This document shows, one piece after another, positions 10,719 to 22,200 of a DNA stretch of 60,000 nt. The stretch covers positions 663,724,938 to 663,784,937 of the forward strand of contig NC_081414.1 of the NCBI RefSeq assembly GCF_030272615.1, written 5' to 3'. Both the position numbers and the translations under genes were made by a program. This stretch comes from Cryptomeria japonica. Its lineage: Eukaryota; Streptophyta; Pinopsida; Cupressales; Cupressaceae. Each line of letters opens with the position of its first letter. Positions within the stretch are counted from its first letter, which is position 1. The notes below the pieces were generated by a model. That model searched no databases. It was not told the DNA's origin and saw only the letters and a list, made by a program, of their open reading frames with translations.

Positions 10719-11939
10719 TGATGTCACATGCAAAATTCATCTTTATTCAAAGTATATCAATTAGTATTCAAAGGGAAATCATGAATCCCTATCTAATCAA
10801 AGAATTCAACAAACAAACAATGAAATAATGCAATTAAGAAATAGGAATGTAAAATATATTAATCAAAACTCCCTATTCCATGATCGCATATGGCTTCCAT
10901 TGCTCTTGTCTTCTCTATGGTATGATGGCTCTCAGATATTGCATTGACAACCTACAATTGACACAAAGATTCAAAGTTTGTGATTGTTGAAAAATTGTCC
11001 AGGATTGAGGAGGATTGAAAATGGAGATAAAATGCTCAATTTATAGATAATTGGAGAAGATTGATTGAAAGGTAGAACAAATTGATAAAGAGGTGGAACT
11101 CAGGTTAGCTCACATGAAAATTGATACTTGAACTACTGATTTAGAGGTGAAACAAAATAGATTGAATAGATTAATTCAGTCAACTGATTGAGAAAAAGTT
11201 AACTGAAGGAAGAAAAAGGGTGATTGGAGGAAATTAAGAAGATGACAAAGAAAGCTTTATTTAGAAAAAGCTAACTAAAAGATGGAAATAGAGATTGGAG
11301 AGATAATCAAATTAATTAATTTAGCATGTGCTTGCACTTTGACTTAGATTTTCAATTTAATCTTTGCATGAGGTCTAATTCAAAGATTGAATTTATTTTA
11401 AATTCAATTTAGTATTTGAATATATTTAGAACTTGACTTTGATTTTCAATTTGATTTTTTAAATCATGCACATGTATTTAAATTTGGAAGAAATTAGAAG
11501 AATTAATTAGTTAATTAAATAATTTAAAGAAATTATTCAATTATTTTAGAAATGTACTTTAATTAAATAATAAAGATTATTTAAATTGGGGAATTATCAA
11601 ATTAATTAAATAATAAATATTTAATTAATATTTAGAAAAGGGTTAATGATTAATTGATTAGAGATAAAAATTGAGAATTAATTTATTTAAATAATAAAGA
11701 TTATTTAAATTGGGGAATTAATCAGAATTAATTAAATAATAAATATGTAATTAATATTTAGAAAAGGGTTAAATGATTAAATGATGAAAGAATAAGAAAT
11801 AGAATAATTAGTAAGATGATGACAAAATAGGAAATTAGAAGAATAAGATTAATTAACTTAATTAAATAATTAAAGCATTATGTTATCAATTAGAGGAATA
11901 ATTAGCACATGATCAATGAGACATTTTTAGGTGTCTACA
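10719..11939 (-). repeat. 3' LTR of the pol-less element
   Basis: On the minus strand it begins TGTAGACACCTAAAAATG. The same start, with one change, opens the LTR ending at 53625. The far end is placed where the LINE frame stops, at 'tgatgtcaca', giving TG...CA ends. The interior is extremely AT-rich. Confidence 0.6.
11561..11775. repeat. 124-bp tandem duplication inside the LTR
   Basis: The block from about 11561 (aataataaagattatttaaa, ggggaatta, atttagaaaagggttaa) recurs from about 11685 with a period of 124 bases and few mismatches. Confidence 0.8.
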
Positions 11940-11952
11940 TTTTCCCCTCTTT
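11940..11952 (-). promoter_or_regulatory. Polypurine tract (plus-strand primer)
   Basis: The minus strand reads AAAGAGGGGAAAA immediately before the LTR start TGTAGAC. This is where plus-strand DNA synthesis would be primed, and it fixes the orientation and the identity of 10719-11939 as a 3' LTR. Confidence 0.75.
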
Positions 11953-13019
11953 GAGACAAAGTCAGAATGATATTGTTTCAAAGAAAATGAAAAATTTTGC
12001 CCCAGTATGCCCCAGTGATACTTAGGGTGTAATTCCCCCTTGAGAGATTGTTTGTGCATTAAAGACATGAATGATCTCTTGAAAAAAGAAGAATGTGAGA
12101 TGAAAGATATAAGAATAGTTAGAGATAGAGATAGGTGATGTGAAGATGACATTGAGATAGATTATGAGAGAATAGATTGATGAAAGAATAATGCTAGAAA
12201 AGAATATGATTTAGAAAGAGATGATGAGAGAAGAATCAACAAACTAGCAATGAGATGAAATGAGAATGAATGATTCATGAACCCGTGTCATTATTTATTG
12301 TGCAATATATATTCATCACTGAGCCTTATTATTGAACAATGTAGCTTAGCACATCAGGGTATAAGGAACCAAGATGTAAAGATATCTCATTGAAGAAACA
12401 AACACGTAGCAGACAAGGAGTGAACCCCTCCATTCTGGGAAATACACTAGGGGTCGAGGTATGTGTGGCATTCACAAGTTGAATGCTCCTATCACAGACA
12501 CACTAGAGAAATTTTCCTAGAACTTTATCAGTTTGCACGACAAATAGAAAACAAAGAAAAAGATAATTCCCATCATTTCTCCTCTAGTCACTTGTGGACA
12601 TCCCTGAGTACCACGGAAACATAATTTGTCGCCAAATGATAAAAGATAAATACTGACCTAGACAAAATTCAGCAGCTATACTGACCTTGTGCCTTCGTTC
12701 TCAGTTGCTTGATGTGATGGTTGATAATGTCTGATCTCAAAAAGTTGCGGACCCCATTTAAGACTGACCTGTTTGATTTTGAGTGTATCCTCTTCTGTTT
12801 AAGACAAGATACTGATCACTTTATATGGACAGTTGATACGTTTGATAAGACAGTTCGATCAGTTGATTGCAGATGTTTGACTAGATAGTCATAGCCTTTG
12901 TTAACTTTGTGAGAAGTGTTTGCTAGATATCTGCTATGGTATTTATTTCTCACAAGACATATTATAGCGTTTATTTTTATTGATTGATTAATTTTTAATT
13001 TTTGATTGTTTAGTTCTTT

Positions 13020-13440
13020 TCCAAGAGCTTTTTCGATGTTTTTGGATTATGTGGATTGATATTTGAATGTTTTGGATTGTATTTTTCAGGATCGTTTTGC
13101 AGATGTTTTTGGTATTTTTTCAAGATCGTATTTGAATGTTTTTGGTATTTTCACTACTCTTTCTGAATGTTTTGGATTATTTGAAGGATTTTCCAATGTT
13201 TTTGGATTTTATGTGTTTCACATATTTGAATGTTTTTGATTGATTTTTTTGAGACATTTTGTAGATGTTTTTGGTATTTTTAAGTTTTTCACTATTTTTG
13301 GATTTTAAGTTTTTCACTGTTTTTTGGATTTTTTTAGGATCATATTTGAATGTTTTTGATATTTTTGAAGAACGTTTTCCAAATGTTTTTGGTTGATTTT
13401 TTCAGGACTTTTAATGATTTTTTAGGATTTTTTCAGTTAT
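13020..13440. repeat. Imperfect T-rich minisatellite
   Basis: A degenerate unit of about 30-45 bases containing 'gaatgtttttgga' and 'ttttttcaggat' repeats roughly ten times. A related T-rich tract is at 45055-45245 in the other pol-less element. I see no coding function. Confidence 0.7.
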
Positions 13441-14925
13441 GCCCCCAGTGTGCAAACCTATATGACATGATGATCTGTAGAATGTATGTGGAGACAATGA
13501 ATTTTTGGCATGACCTATGTTAATGCAATATGGATGATGATGATGCATTTCCTATTCGAACAAGGTTAACTGTGTTTGTTTAGCCTTTTGTAATACACCA
13601 TTTGAAATGGAGGTGCAAAACATTTCATAGATAAGTGGTCAATCGATCCTAAAGGTCCTTTGGAACATTCAACTTAACACACTTAGTGACCAGGATTTAC
13701 AGATGGAGAGGCGGAAAGCTTCCCCATTGGTTCTTGAAACTTTGATCTTCTTTTGCCCATTTTTGTGCAAATGATCTAATTCCCACTCTTGTGTTCACTA
13801 AAGATCCTTAGCATCCTATATGACTAGCTATGTAGATTATCCTAACTTCAAAAGCATCCCGAATAGAGCCTCGCTGCCAGCAAGCTTTTAGAGCTTCGAA
13901 GAGGTTATAGACTGTAGTTTCTCAAATATTTCTCAATTGCTAGCAGGCATTCATAGCCTTGATGGAGTTACTTGCATGTTCCCATAGTCAAGATTTTTGT
14001 CGCACTTTGTATGTGTGATATTTCAGTTATATATCATTGCTCTTTTGCCTTGAGATGGATATTTGGCATAGCACTTTTTCTTTTTATATTTTCTTGCCTT
14101 GAATTTTAAGTAATGAAACCTACTTGGGTGTGACAATTACAATGGCGCTAAAGTAGAATTTTATATTTTTCACTAGTCATATGATCAACTAGGTGTCTCA
14201 AATGAATTAGAGATTTTGTTATTATGTTTGAGATATATCAATTGATAGATTTTGGGTTAACAATTCTCAAATAGTGAAATTACTACCAAACCATAAGTAA
14301 AGTGTCGTCATAGGGTAATGTTGAAAATGAATGACCTTAGGTCCTCAAAGACTTCATGTCCGAATATCTAAGAAAGGAGATGACCCTTGTTTCTCTTAGA
14401 TGTAAATAGATGATAAACTTGGACAATTATTTTGTTTTATTGATGTTGTTATATGAAAATCAATATGATGTGCTTAAAAAGAAACTATATGTAATGCAGT
14501 GGTTCGAATAAAATGAGATGCAATGTGGAAAGTAAAAACCTAAACTAACCCAACCCTTAGATGTAATATCGTTTAAGGTGCATGTTGCTCATAGGGTCAA
14601 GAAGTTTTGTGTAGGTAGTTCATTGGTCTTTGTTTGAAGAGTTTGATAAAGATGTCTTTTCCAATAGGATATAATGACTTAGCTAAGTGTACATGTTCAA
14701 CATCTCCAATGTTGATTTCCTTAGTTTTTCGATTTTATGGATCATCAAAGGGAAATCCATCTCTAGAACCCATGAATTCAGCTATAGCCTTATCATTCTT
14801 AAAGAAATCCAACTGTGGTAGATTCTCTTTCCCCCAATCTTTCAAGTGTGTGTATGTGAGGCAAATACATTCTAGTTTTGAAGTTGTGACATGAGTGGGT
14901 GTTATTCTTGTTTTTATTGATGCAC
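13441..14925. other. Non-coding internal region of the pol-less element
   Basis: No protein domain was recognised on either strand. The 86-codon plus-strand open frame at 14634 has no support. Confidence 0.5.
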
Positions 14926-16351
14926 TGTTGGCATATGATGAACCGATATGATGATATGATGATAATGTATGTTGTCATTGATGTCAATAAGTATAGGTGA
15001 ACCGGTATGAATATTACAAGAAGTTGTTATTAATGTTCAAGTAGGAGAACCGATATGAAGAGATGAAGTGAACCGGTGTCAGGGTTTCACTAAGTGTGAC
15101 TACCAGTTGGTAGTCTTAGCTCTAGGGTTTCCAATTTGACAATCTAACTCATGCGATGCAACTGGTGACACTTTGTGATGAGATAGCTAATAAATAAGGA
15201 TGAGATCGAGATGCCACATTAGTTTTGTGCATGTGAAGGATTTCCTTGAGGATCTTGCATGTGAAGATCGATTGCATTAAATGTCTACCTCGAGAATGAA
15301 CATTCCTCTTAGCGGTATTTGAAGAGAGTGTGATTGGTTACTGATTCCCATGTGTGGTGAAGAATGGGTGATGCAGAATTACTTGTGATCTGTTTGAGAT
15401 TGTTTTATTCTATGCAAAGTGGTTGAACGGTCAGGATTTGACCACTCGTAATTGTAAATCTAGATTGTTTAGGGTTTAGGGTTTATGCTATCGACCTAAT
15501 TGTTGTCTATAAGGTCAATGATTTTTGATATTATAGTTGTTGGCAAATGTTGTGTTTTGTATCCGAGTGATGAGATACTTGCCAGACCAGTGAGTGGAAA
15601 AATGCAGAGTGTGATTGTAGAGTAGAGGAACTGAAAAGGATCTACCTTAGCATGTAATGTTGTTATCAGATCAGAGCTTTACCTGTTGTCTTCTAACCAT
15701 TTCAATAGTAGGAAAATCCCTTTACTGGGTAGCTTTAACAGGCTTATTGTAAATCCTCTAACCAGGTGAGTCAAGATCATTGAGTTCTTTAAATCCTCTA
15801 GCAAGGTAACCTTTAATAGGGTATATAGCCATCCCTTAACTGGGTGATATTTAACAGGATCGGTTCCTAACATAGCCTTATTGTAAAGTCTTTAACCGGA
15901 CTAGGCTCCTAATAGAGTGAGCTTCAAAAGAGTTCAAAAACAAGCTTGTGGGTATTCATCCCCACCGTGGTTTTTCCCATTTGGGTTTCCATGTGAAAAA
16001 TCTGTGTGTCATGAGTTGGGCATTTTTCCTGTGATGATTGAGTATTCTTTGTTTAGGTGATTATACATGCAAAGCTAATAGTTATGGTATTACTGATACA
16101 ACACATGCATGAGTATATTGGTGAAGTAGTTATCAAGTACTGAATTTTATTTGAAGTATTCAATTTTACAGGTTTAGATGTCTGAAGTCTTACTGTGTTT
16201 AACTGGTATTGCCATGGTTAAGTTCAATGATGAAGACAACCGGTTATCATTGTTTTAACTTGATAAGTTATTGAGAAGTTTTTGTCTATACTGATTCACC
16301 CCCCCTCTCTCAGTACTAGTTAGGGTATTTATTGTTCATCATTATTCATCA
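14926..16351 (+). repeat. 5' LTR of a Ty1-copia element (1426 bp)
   Basis: It starts TGTTGGCATATG and ends TTCATCA, directly followed by a primer-binding site at 16352. It matches the solo LTR at 9161-10601 in inverse orientation, and the two lie 4.3 kb apart. Internal landmarks are a forward telomere-like 'agggtttagggttta' near 15470 and a C-run near 16300. It has no 3' partner in this window. Confidence 0.9.
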
Positions 16352-16368
16352 ATTGGTATTAGAGCAAC
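16352..16368 (+). promoter_or_regulatory. Primer-binding site (initiator tRNA-Met type)
   Basis: The sequence 'attggtattagagcaac' abuts the LTR. It matches the plant copia consensus TGGTATCAGAGC at all but one position. Minus-strand DNA synthesis would be primed here. Confidence 0.85.
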
Positions 16369-16422
16369 TTTAGGTCCTCAGTGATATAAGCTTAACTGCT
16401 TGAGGTAAAAGATCTCGCTTTA

Positions 16423-16878
16423 ATGATGAAGAGGGAAGGTCCTAAGTTTAATAGAGATAACTTCAAAATATGGAAGGATGGAATGAAGATCTATATCAAG
16501 AGTTTGGGTTCTCAACACTGGAGCTATGTTGAGAATGCCTATGTAATCCCCATTGGCACTCTAACAGATGATAAAAAAAGAGAGATCCAATAAAATGGGC
16601 CAGTCATAGAAGCCCTTATTAGCAGTCTTTCTGTTATTGAGTTCATTGATGTACAAGATAAGGACACTCCTAAGGATGTATGGGACACATTGGAAACCAT
16701 TTATGGTGGTGATGAGAATGTCAAGCAGGCTAAGGAAGAAAGCCTTAGAGGAAAATTTGAGGACATGCGGATGGTTGAAGGAGAGACCATTCAACAATAT
16801 GGCATAAGGATCAAGATTGTGGTTGGAGATATCAAGAGCACTGGTGGAACAGTTGATGATGCTACCTAGAGAGTTTTT
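16423..16878 (+). pseudogene. Ty1-copia gag (UBN2-type) N-terminal fragment
   Basis: From ATG at 16423 the frame reads 'KFNRDNFKIWKDGMKIYIKS', 'DTPKDVWDTLETIYGGDE' and 'ESLRGKFEDMRMVEGETIQQ'. This is the N-terminal capsid-like half of plant copia gag. One in-frame TAA lies near 16591. After about residue 145 the frame fails at 16878, where hAT-like terminal sequence begins. Zinc knuckle, protease, integrase and RT are absent. Confidence 0.88.
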
Positions 16879-17229
16879 TAGTGGCGAATCTTTGCCAATT
16901 GGTGAATTCTATGCAAATAGTCTGGGGCAACATCATGGTCAAATCACCCAGAATTTCAGGGTTAACAACACACTATAGAATCTGGCTTCACCATTGACCA
17001 CACACCGTCGACATGCATACCCGTAATATTTGCCCTGAATCACTCGGATGTGGGTATTAGATCACCTTCGTTATTCACCAACAATAGTAAAATGACCACA
17101 TACCCAGGACATAATTCACCGATGGTAAATTAAATGTTCATTGCATGCATCGGCCAAATTCGCTACTATCAATTAAAACATTATAAGCATTCGAGGACCT
17201 ATTTTGGCCCACTTAAATTAAATGTTCAT

Positions 17230-17345
17230 TGCATGTCCGTGCAATTCACCAAAAATGCAATTAAATTAAATATTTATTGGCAATTGCGTGGGGTGGCAAT
17301 TGCAACACCCGAGCCCCGTGCAATTCGCCAAAAATGCAATCATGG
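17230..17345. repeat. Repeated 'gcaattcrccaaaaatgcaat' modules in the hAT 5' region
   Basis: A 20-base module occurs near 17240 and again near 17320. 'ggcaattgc' palindromic pieces lie between them. Subterminal repeats of this kind serve as transposase-binding sites in hAT elements; that role here is inference. Confidence 0.5.
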
Positions 17346-17349
17346 ATTG

Positions 17350-17357
17350 CTATAAAT
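17350..17357 (+). promoter_or_regulatory. TATA box of the hAT transposase
   Basis: 'ctataaatac' lies about 290 bases before the transposase ATG at 17644, with a GT splice-donor-like 'aaggtgagt' at 17551-17559 between. This suggests a short first exon with an intron in the 5' leader. Confidence 0.55.
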
Positions 17358-17643
17358 ACACTCTTTCTTACACTCTTTCTTACAATTTGTTCATGTCTGA
17401 TTAGTAAATTGGGAACTCTCGAGTCTCGATTCGCATTCCACAAATTGAGTTGGAAAGTCAAGTTCATTGTAGGACAGAGGGCCAGAGTTACAATCCTACA
17501 ACACAGGCCCAAGCATTCGTGATTCTTGATTCAGAGAATTGAGAAGGCATAAAGGTGAGTAATCATTTATTCATACTTGATAGTATTAGTTTTAACTTTT
17601 AATTCATAGTGAGAAGTCAAGACTCAAGATGTCATAGTCAGAC

Positions 17644-20432
17644 ATGGGTGAGACTCCTCAAGGTGGTGAAGGGATTGAGATGTCACACAAGGGTGAGACT
17701 GAGACTCCTCAGGTGGTGAAGGGATTGGGATGTCAGACAAGGGTAAGACTCCTCAAGGTGGTGAAACTAAAGGGATTGAGAGGCCATCAAAATGCCCAAA
17801 ACTTAAACTTAAAGATGCTACCATAAAGTCTTTCTTTGGAATTGGCAAAGTTTCTGGTCCATCAACTTCTGCAGTTGCAGAAGCCATTCATAGTAGCTCA
17901 CCACCACCACAAGGTGGGATTGTCATTGAGTTAAATGCATCAAATGAGGATGACAATACCAACATGATAGAAGATTTTCTAAGGGATACACATAATGAGA
18001 TAATTCACTCGGATGCAAATGCTAGTACTGAAGATGATGTTGGTAGGAAAAAAAGAAAAAGGAAAGTAAAATTGGGTGAGAGTGGGAGATAACAAGGAGT
18101 TTTAAGATTGATTGGGTACCAAAGTACCCATTCATTGAATCAGTCCCAAACAATAATGAAAAACCAACAGAATGCAGGTGTAGGATTTGTAGCTAGAAAA
18201 CTAAAAGAGAGAAGAAGATGCAACTAAAGCTTGACACCATAGAAAAGCATATTGGTAAGGTTTATGAAAAATAGATCATAGACGGAAAGGAAACACGAGT
18301 AGTAAGATGGAAATAAAAGGAATAATGTCTTCATGTTAAGTATGCCACGGAATATGAAGAGCATAAGCACAAAACAACACTGATTGGTAATAGTGGATTT
18401 GGAAATACAATCAAGGCTGGGCTTGAACATGCAGCGAAAGATGCAAACCTAGCAAAGACTGTTCAGATGAGTGTTGTTTTTCATATTATGTTGAGAGGGC
18501 GTCCTATGAAAGATTTCCTAGAATTTATTAATTTATTATCTTTTTTGAATGTTTCTCACTATCCTATGTCACATTGGTTAATACACGTTGGATGGGAAAT
18601 GGCAAACTATCTCGCTGAGGTGGAAAAGAAAAATTTACAAGAGAGTGTAAGAGAGTCAAATTTCATTTCATTATCCATAGATGAAGTTACTGTGGTAGAT
18701 AACACTGCTTGGGTTTGTATGCATGTGTATACCGTAAAACAACACATCCGTCGAGCTCATCTACTCTGTGTTCATAAAATGAGGGGAAATTCAACAGCAA
18801 AAAAATTATATTTGGAAGTTAAGAAAGCTTTGAATGAAATTGCTAGTATGGATGACTTGATAATTTCCAAGAAGTTGGTGTGCATTGGAGCTAATGGAGC
18901 TGTAGTAATGCAAGGTCAAAGGATCAGTCCTTGCACAAGATTACAAACTAGTATTACACCATACATGGTTGGCATCCATTGCATGGCCCATCGAAAGAAT
19001 TTAGCATATAGAATTGTAAGCAATTTCCCTACAGTGTCAAAAGTTGAAGATTTGGTCCACAAGCTCCACTCATACTTCTGCCGAAGTCCTAAACATTTTG
19101 CAAAATTTTAAATTTTTGCTAAGGGAGTAATAGGAGGAAACAAGCTTCTCAGGGATGTTGAGACCAGATGGATCTCCTTGCATGGACCAGTGGAATGAGT
19201 TCTAACAAAATATCAATCCTTGATCAGACTAATGTATGAGCAACGCCTCATAGTAGACAAAGCTCCCGATCTCTTACATAAGTTAAGTGATAAAGAGACT
19301 CTGTTAACTTTAGCTAGTCTTCTCCCCATTTTGGATTCAATGAACAAACTTGTTAAGAAAGCCCAAGACAAAACTATGTATATCAATGAGTATATAACTC
19401 TACATAAAATGACATGCTTGAGCCTGGATGGTCTATATTCAGATCTAACAGGGCGAAGCCCAAATTTTTTTAGGTGGCAGATAATTACAAATTTGAATCA
19501 TGCTAAATTTTTTTTACATTTCAATACAAAAAATGAGTTATGTGTCTTTGTAAAAGGATTTCATATACCAATGCACTAATCTAAGACGGGCAAGCGAGGC
19601 AGAGCACTACCAGTTAAAAAGGAAGATTTTGACTGGATTTTTAAATCTGTTAGTGATAATTTGAAGTCTATTGCATATGAGCTTTCAACTGAGATTCGTG
19701 AAAGATTCCCTCGAGAAGAAATAATTGAAGCCATGGGTTGTGTGTATCCTCAATTTTGGCATTCAATTGGAGATAATCCAAATGATGCAAAGATGTTTCA
19801 TAAAAATAGAGGAATTGATATTGACATTTTCAAAAGATGCATATTGCAATGGACATCCAATAGAAGGAATGTTAAATTCAGATCATCTTAGAAAACAATG
19901 TAAATAGTTTGCATTGGTTATGAAACAACAGGTGGTTAACTTGGAGAATCCATTTGAACCTAGATAAATCACAAGGCTTTGGAAAAGGATAGATCAAAGT
20001 GAAACATTGTGTATTGCAATCCCTGAATATTTGAAACTTGTTGATTTATGTCAAACAATGATATTGGGGTCGGTGGAAGATGAGAGAGTTTTCAGTGCAT
20101 TAGGGCTTTTGAAATCAAAGATCAGAAACAAATTAGACAAGAATTTGGAAAATTGCTTGAGGTTGTTTGTAACCTAGTATAATGTTAGAGATTTTCCATA
20201 TGACAGGGCACTGGCAATCTGGAATTCCATGTGTGAAAGACAAGGGGTGTGCAACACTTTAAAAGCTGGTGGTGTTACTATTGAGACAAATAAATATGAT
20301 GGATCACAGACTCAGAGTCAGCATGAAGACAAAGACATTTTTGAATACCCGACTCAGAATGAAGATGAACTTGTTAGTACTAGTCAGTTTCCAGATCTTG
20401 AGTCCATTTGGGATATAGAAGCCTCAGAGTGA
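17644..20432 (+). pseudogene. hAT transposase (zinc-finger, ZNF862-like lineage), decayed
   Basis: The N-terminus starts with about 45-base tandem repeats encoding a GETPQGG-type motif (17646-17780), then a Lys-rich basic stretch near 18050. A C-x2-C ... 'KLDTIEKHIGK' zinc-finger-like block follows (about 18100-18260). The catalytic core contains 'SLSIDEVTVVDNTAWV' (18670-18717), 'CIGANGAVVMQGQ', where the expected Asp is Asn, 'CMAHRKNLA', and 'ETRWISLHGP'. The C-terminal hATC dimerisation block reads 'SVEDERVFSALGLLKSKIRN' (about 20070-20130). At least three frameshifts and several stops separate these, so the transposase is dead. Confidence 0.92.
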
Positions 20433-20450
20433 GTCACTGAAGTAAATTAG

Positions 20451-20959
20451 CAGTCATTTTATAGGTATTTATAATTATACTACAGTTCTTGAGTCATATT
20501 ACACTTTTAATTTGCAAAATTGCAATACTATAGTTGTCATTGACGATTTTTGATATTGTATTCCTTGAATTTGTCAATCAGAACGGATACTTATTTCATA
20601 TTTTTAATTGTGAATTTGAATTATTAGTAAGAAATTGAATTATTAGTAAATTGGTATTTGATTCCACATTATGTTGAACATGAAATGCAACAATTTGTGT
20701 CACAAGATCAATAAAATTATTCATATTGCATAATTGTTACTGCTAGAACCTTTCTACTATTCTACATTAAATGCTTAACATGATGTTCATGGCAATTAGG
20801 GTTTTGTGTTTGTTTTTTGTCTTAGTTGGCTAGTAAACTGAAGTTGTCGTGTGTTGAAAATCTAAGTTGTCCTCTCTTCATTTGTCCATGTCAATGTCAA
20901 GTGTGGTCAAACGGTTGGTCAGACATGTTTAATGTTTCATCTCTAACTCGTAGATAAAT
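20451..20959. other. Non-coding spacer after the hAT transposase
   Basis: AT-rich, with no coding signal. It probably includes the transposase 3' untranslated region. Confidence 0.5.
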
Positions 20960-21362
20960 TTCATGTTTAACAATTTAAGTGGCGAGTTAGCGAGTGTTGG
21001 TTTGGGTTTAAATCGCGAGGTCTCTAGTTTTTTTAGTGTTAGCAATTTATGTTAGCGAGCTGGAGATTGTTAATGAAATTGGTTTGATGCCATGCATTAT
21101 AGCTGCGAGAGTTAGTGAGTAAGTACTAAGTCATTAATGGTCTGTGTGCCACTACTCGTTCCTGTTTATGATGGTAAATTAACATAAAACATCGATTTTT
21201 GTTGGTACTCGCTGGGTTGCTGTGGTCAAGATATAAAAAGTTTTGAGATTTTATGGTTATCGCTAGCTCACAGGTCCTTTATCATCAAGTTAGCTTAAGT
21301 CATGAGCTTGCGAGTACTAGGAGATTTTAGTTGTCACTACCTCGCAAGATGTTCTGCACTTA

Positions 21363-22200
21363 ACCATTTTATGTTGCGAGGTTACGACTGGGTGTGATTT
21401 TATATTGTCGCAAGGTCGGGAGGTGTTCATGGTTAAGTCATTTTAATTTGTGATCATGCGATGTGGTTGGTATCGTAACTTAGATGGTTTCATCGCTTGC
21501 TCACAGGTTTTGAAGTCTTAAGTTTTGGTCTGATTTTGTGGTCATCGCATGCTCGCGGGTTTGTAAGTCTTAAGTCAAAAAGTGTTGCTAGCATGTGATG
21601 GCAGTTAAGTGCCTTGTTGTCATGGGATTGCAAGGGTTTAAGTCAAGTTAAGTTTCTATTTGCGAGCTTGCAATCAAATAAGTCATTTTGTTAGATTTGC
21701 AGTGGTTGCTAGCTCGCAGGTAAAGGAAGAATATTACAAATGTTGTTGCGAGGTTGTGACTGAAGGGCTTTATGAAGATCAATGGCTGTCACTCACTCGC
21801 GATCTTCTTTGAGGATTTGTAAAAGGGGTTGCGAGCTTGCGATGAAGAGGATTTGGTAGCATTGTCGCTAACTCACCGGTTCCTTTCCAAATTGTTATAA
21901 CCAGTTGTGAGTGTGCGATTAAAGATGGGGATTGACACGTGGACTTGTTTGCCGGGTTTTGTAAAAGTTTTGAATGGCAATCACCAATTAAATGCCAGAG
22001 TAGCTACTGCTAGTTCATGTAAGTGTGGCAATTAATATTAATGAGACTTGAGAGAAGTGACGACACCCAAATAGCATAAATTGCATGATCGAGCCGACAT
22101 TTTGACATTTGTATAATTGCACTAATGCCATGCTAGCTAGTTCATGCAAGTGTGGCAAATGGCAATTAATGAGACTTGAGAGAAGTGATGGTGCCCAAAT
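21363..22200. repeat. Array unit 1 (838 bp)
   Basis: It runs from 'accattttatgttgcgaggt' to 'gtgcccaaat'. Its end carries its own smaller duplication: 'tagttcatgyaagtgtggc ... gagacttgagagaagtga' occurs near 22010 and again near 22138. Confidence 0.75.

Larger units (their letters stand above)
10719..14925 (-). mobile_element. Pol-less LTR element (LARD-like), 3' part
   Basis: The minus strand shows a 3' LTR (10719-11939) preceded by a purine tract (11940-11952). Internal DNA up to 14925 is free of recognisable gag or pol. The internal part has a related but diverged counterpart at 44400-45250: both contain a 'gcagacaa' module, a 'cacagacac' module and T-rich repeats in the same order. The 5' end is lost where a copia LTR starts at 14926. 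Class (Ty3 or other) cannot be set without pol. Confidence 0.65.
16879..20450 (+). mobile_element. hAT DNA transposon (degenerate)
   Basis: The sequence 'tagtggcgaatctttgcc' starting at 16879 breaks the copia gag and resembles a hAT terminal repeat. A core promoter and a decayed transposase gene follow. The right end is uncertain; no inverted partner of the left terminus or 8-base duplication was found, so the 3' limit given is only the end of coding sequence. The element could extend through the GCGA array and beyond. Confidence 0.6.

Noticed and set aside
14634-14894. 86-codon plus-strand open frame as a gene
   Set aside because: It lies in the non-coding internal part of a minus-strand LTR element and has no domain or promoter.
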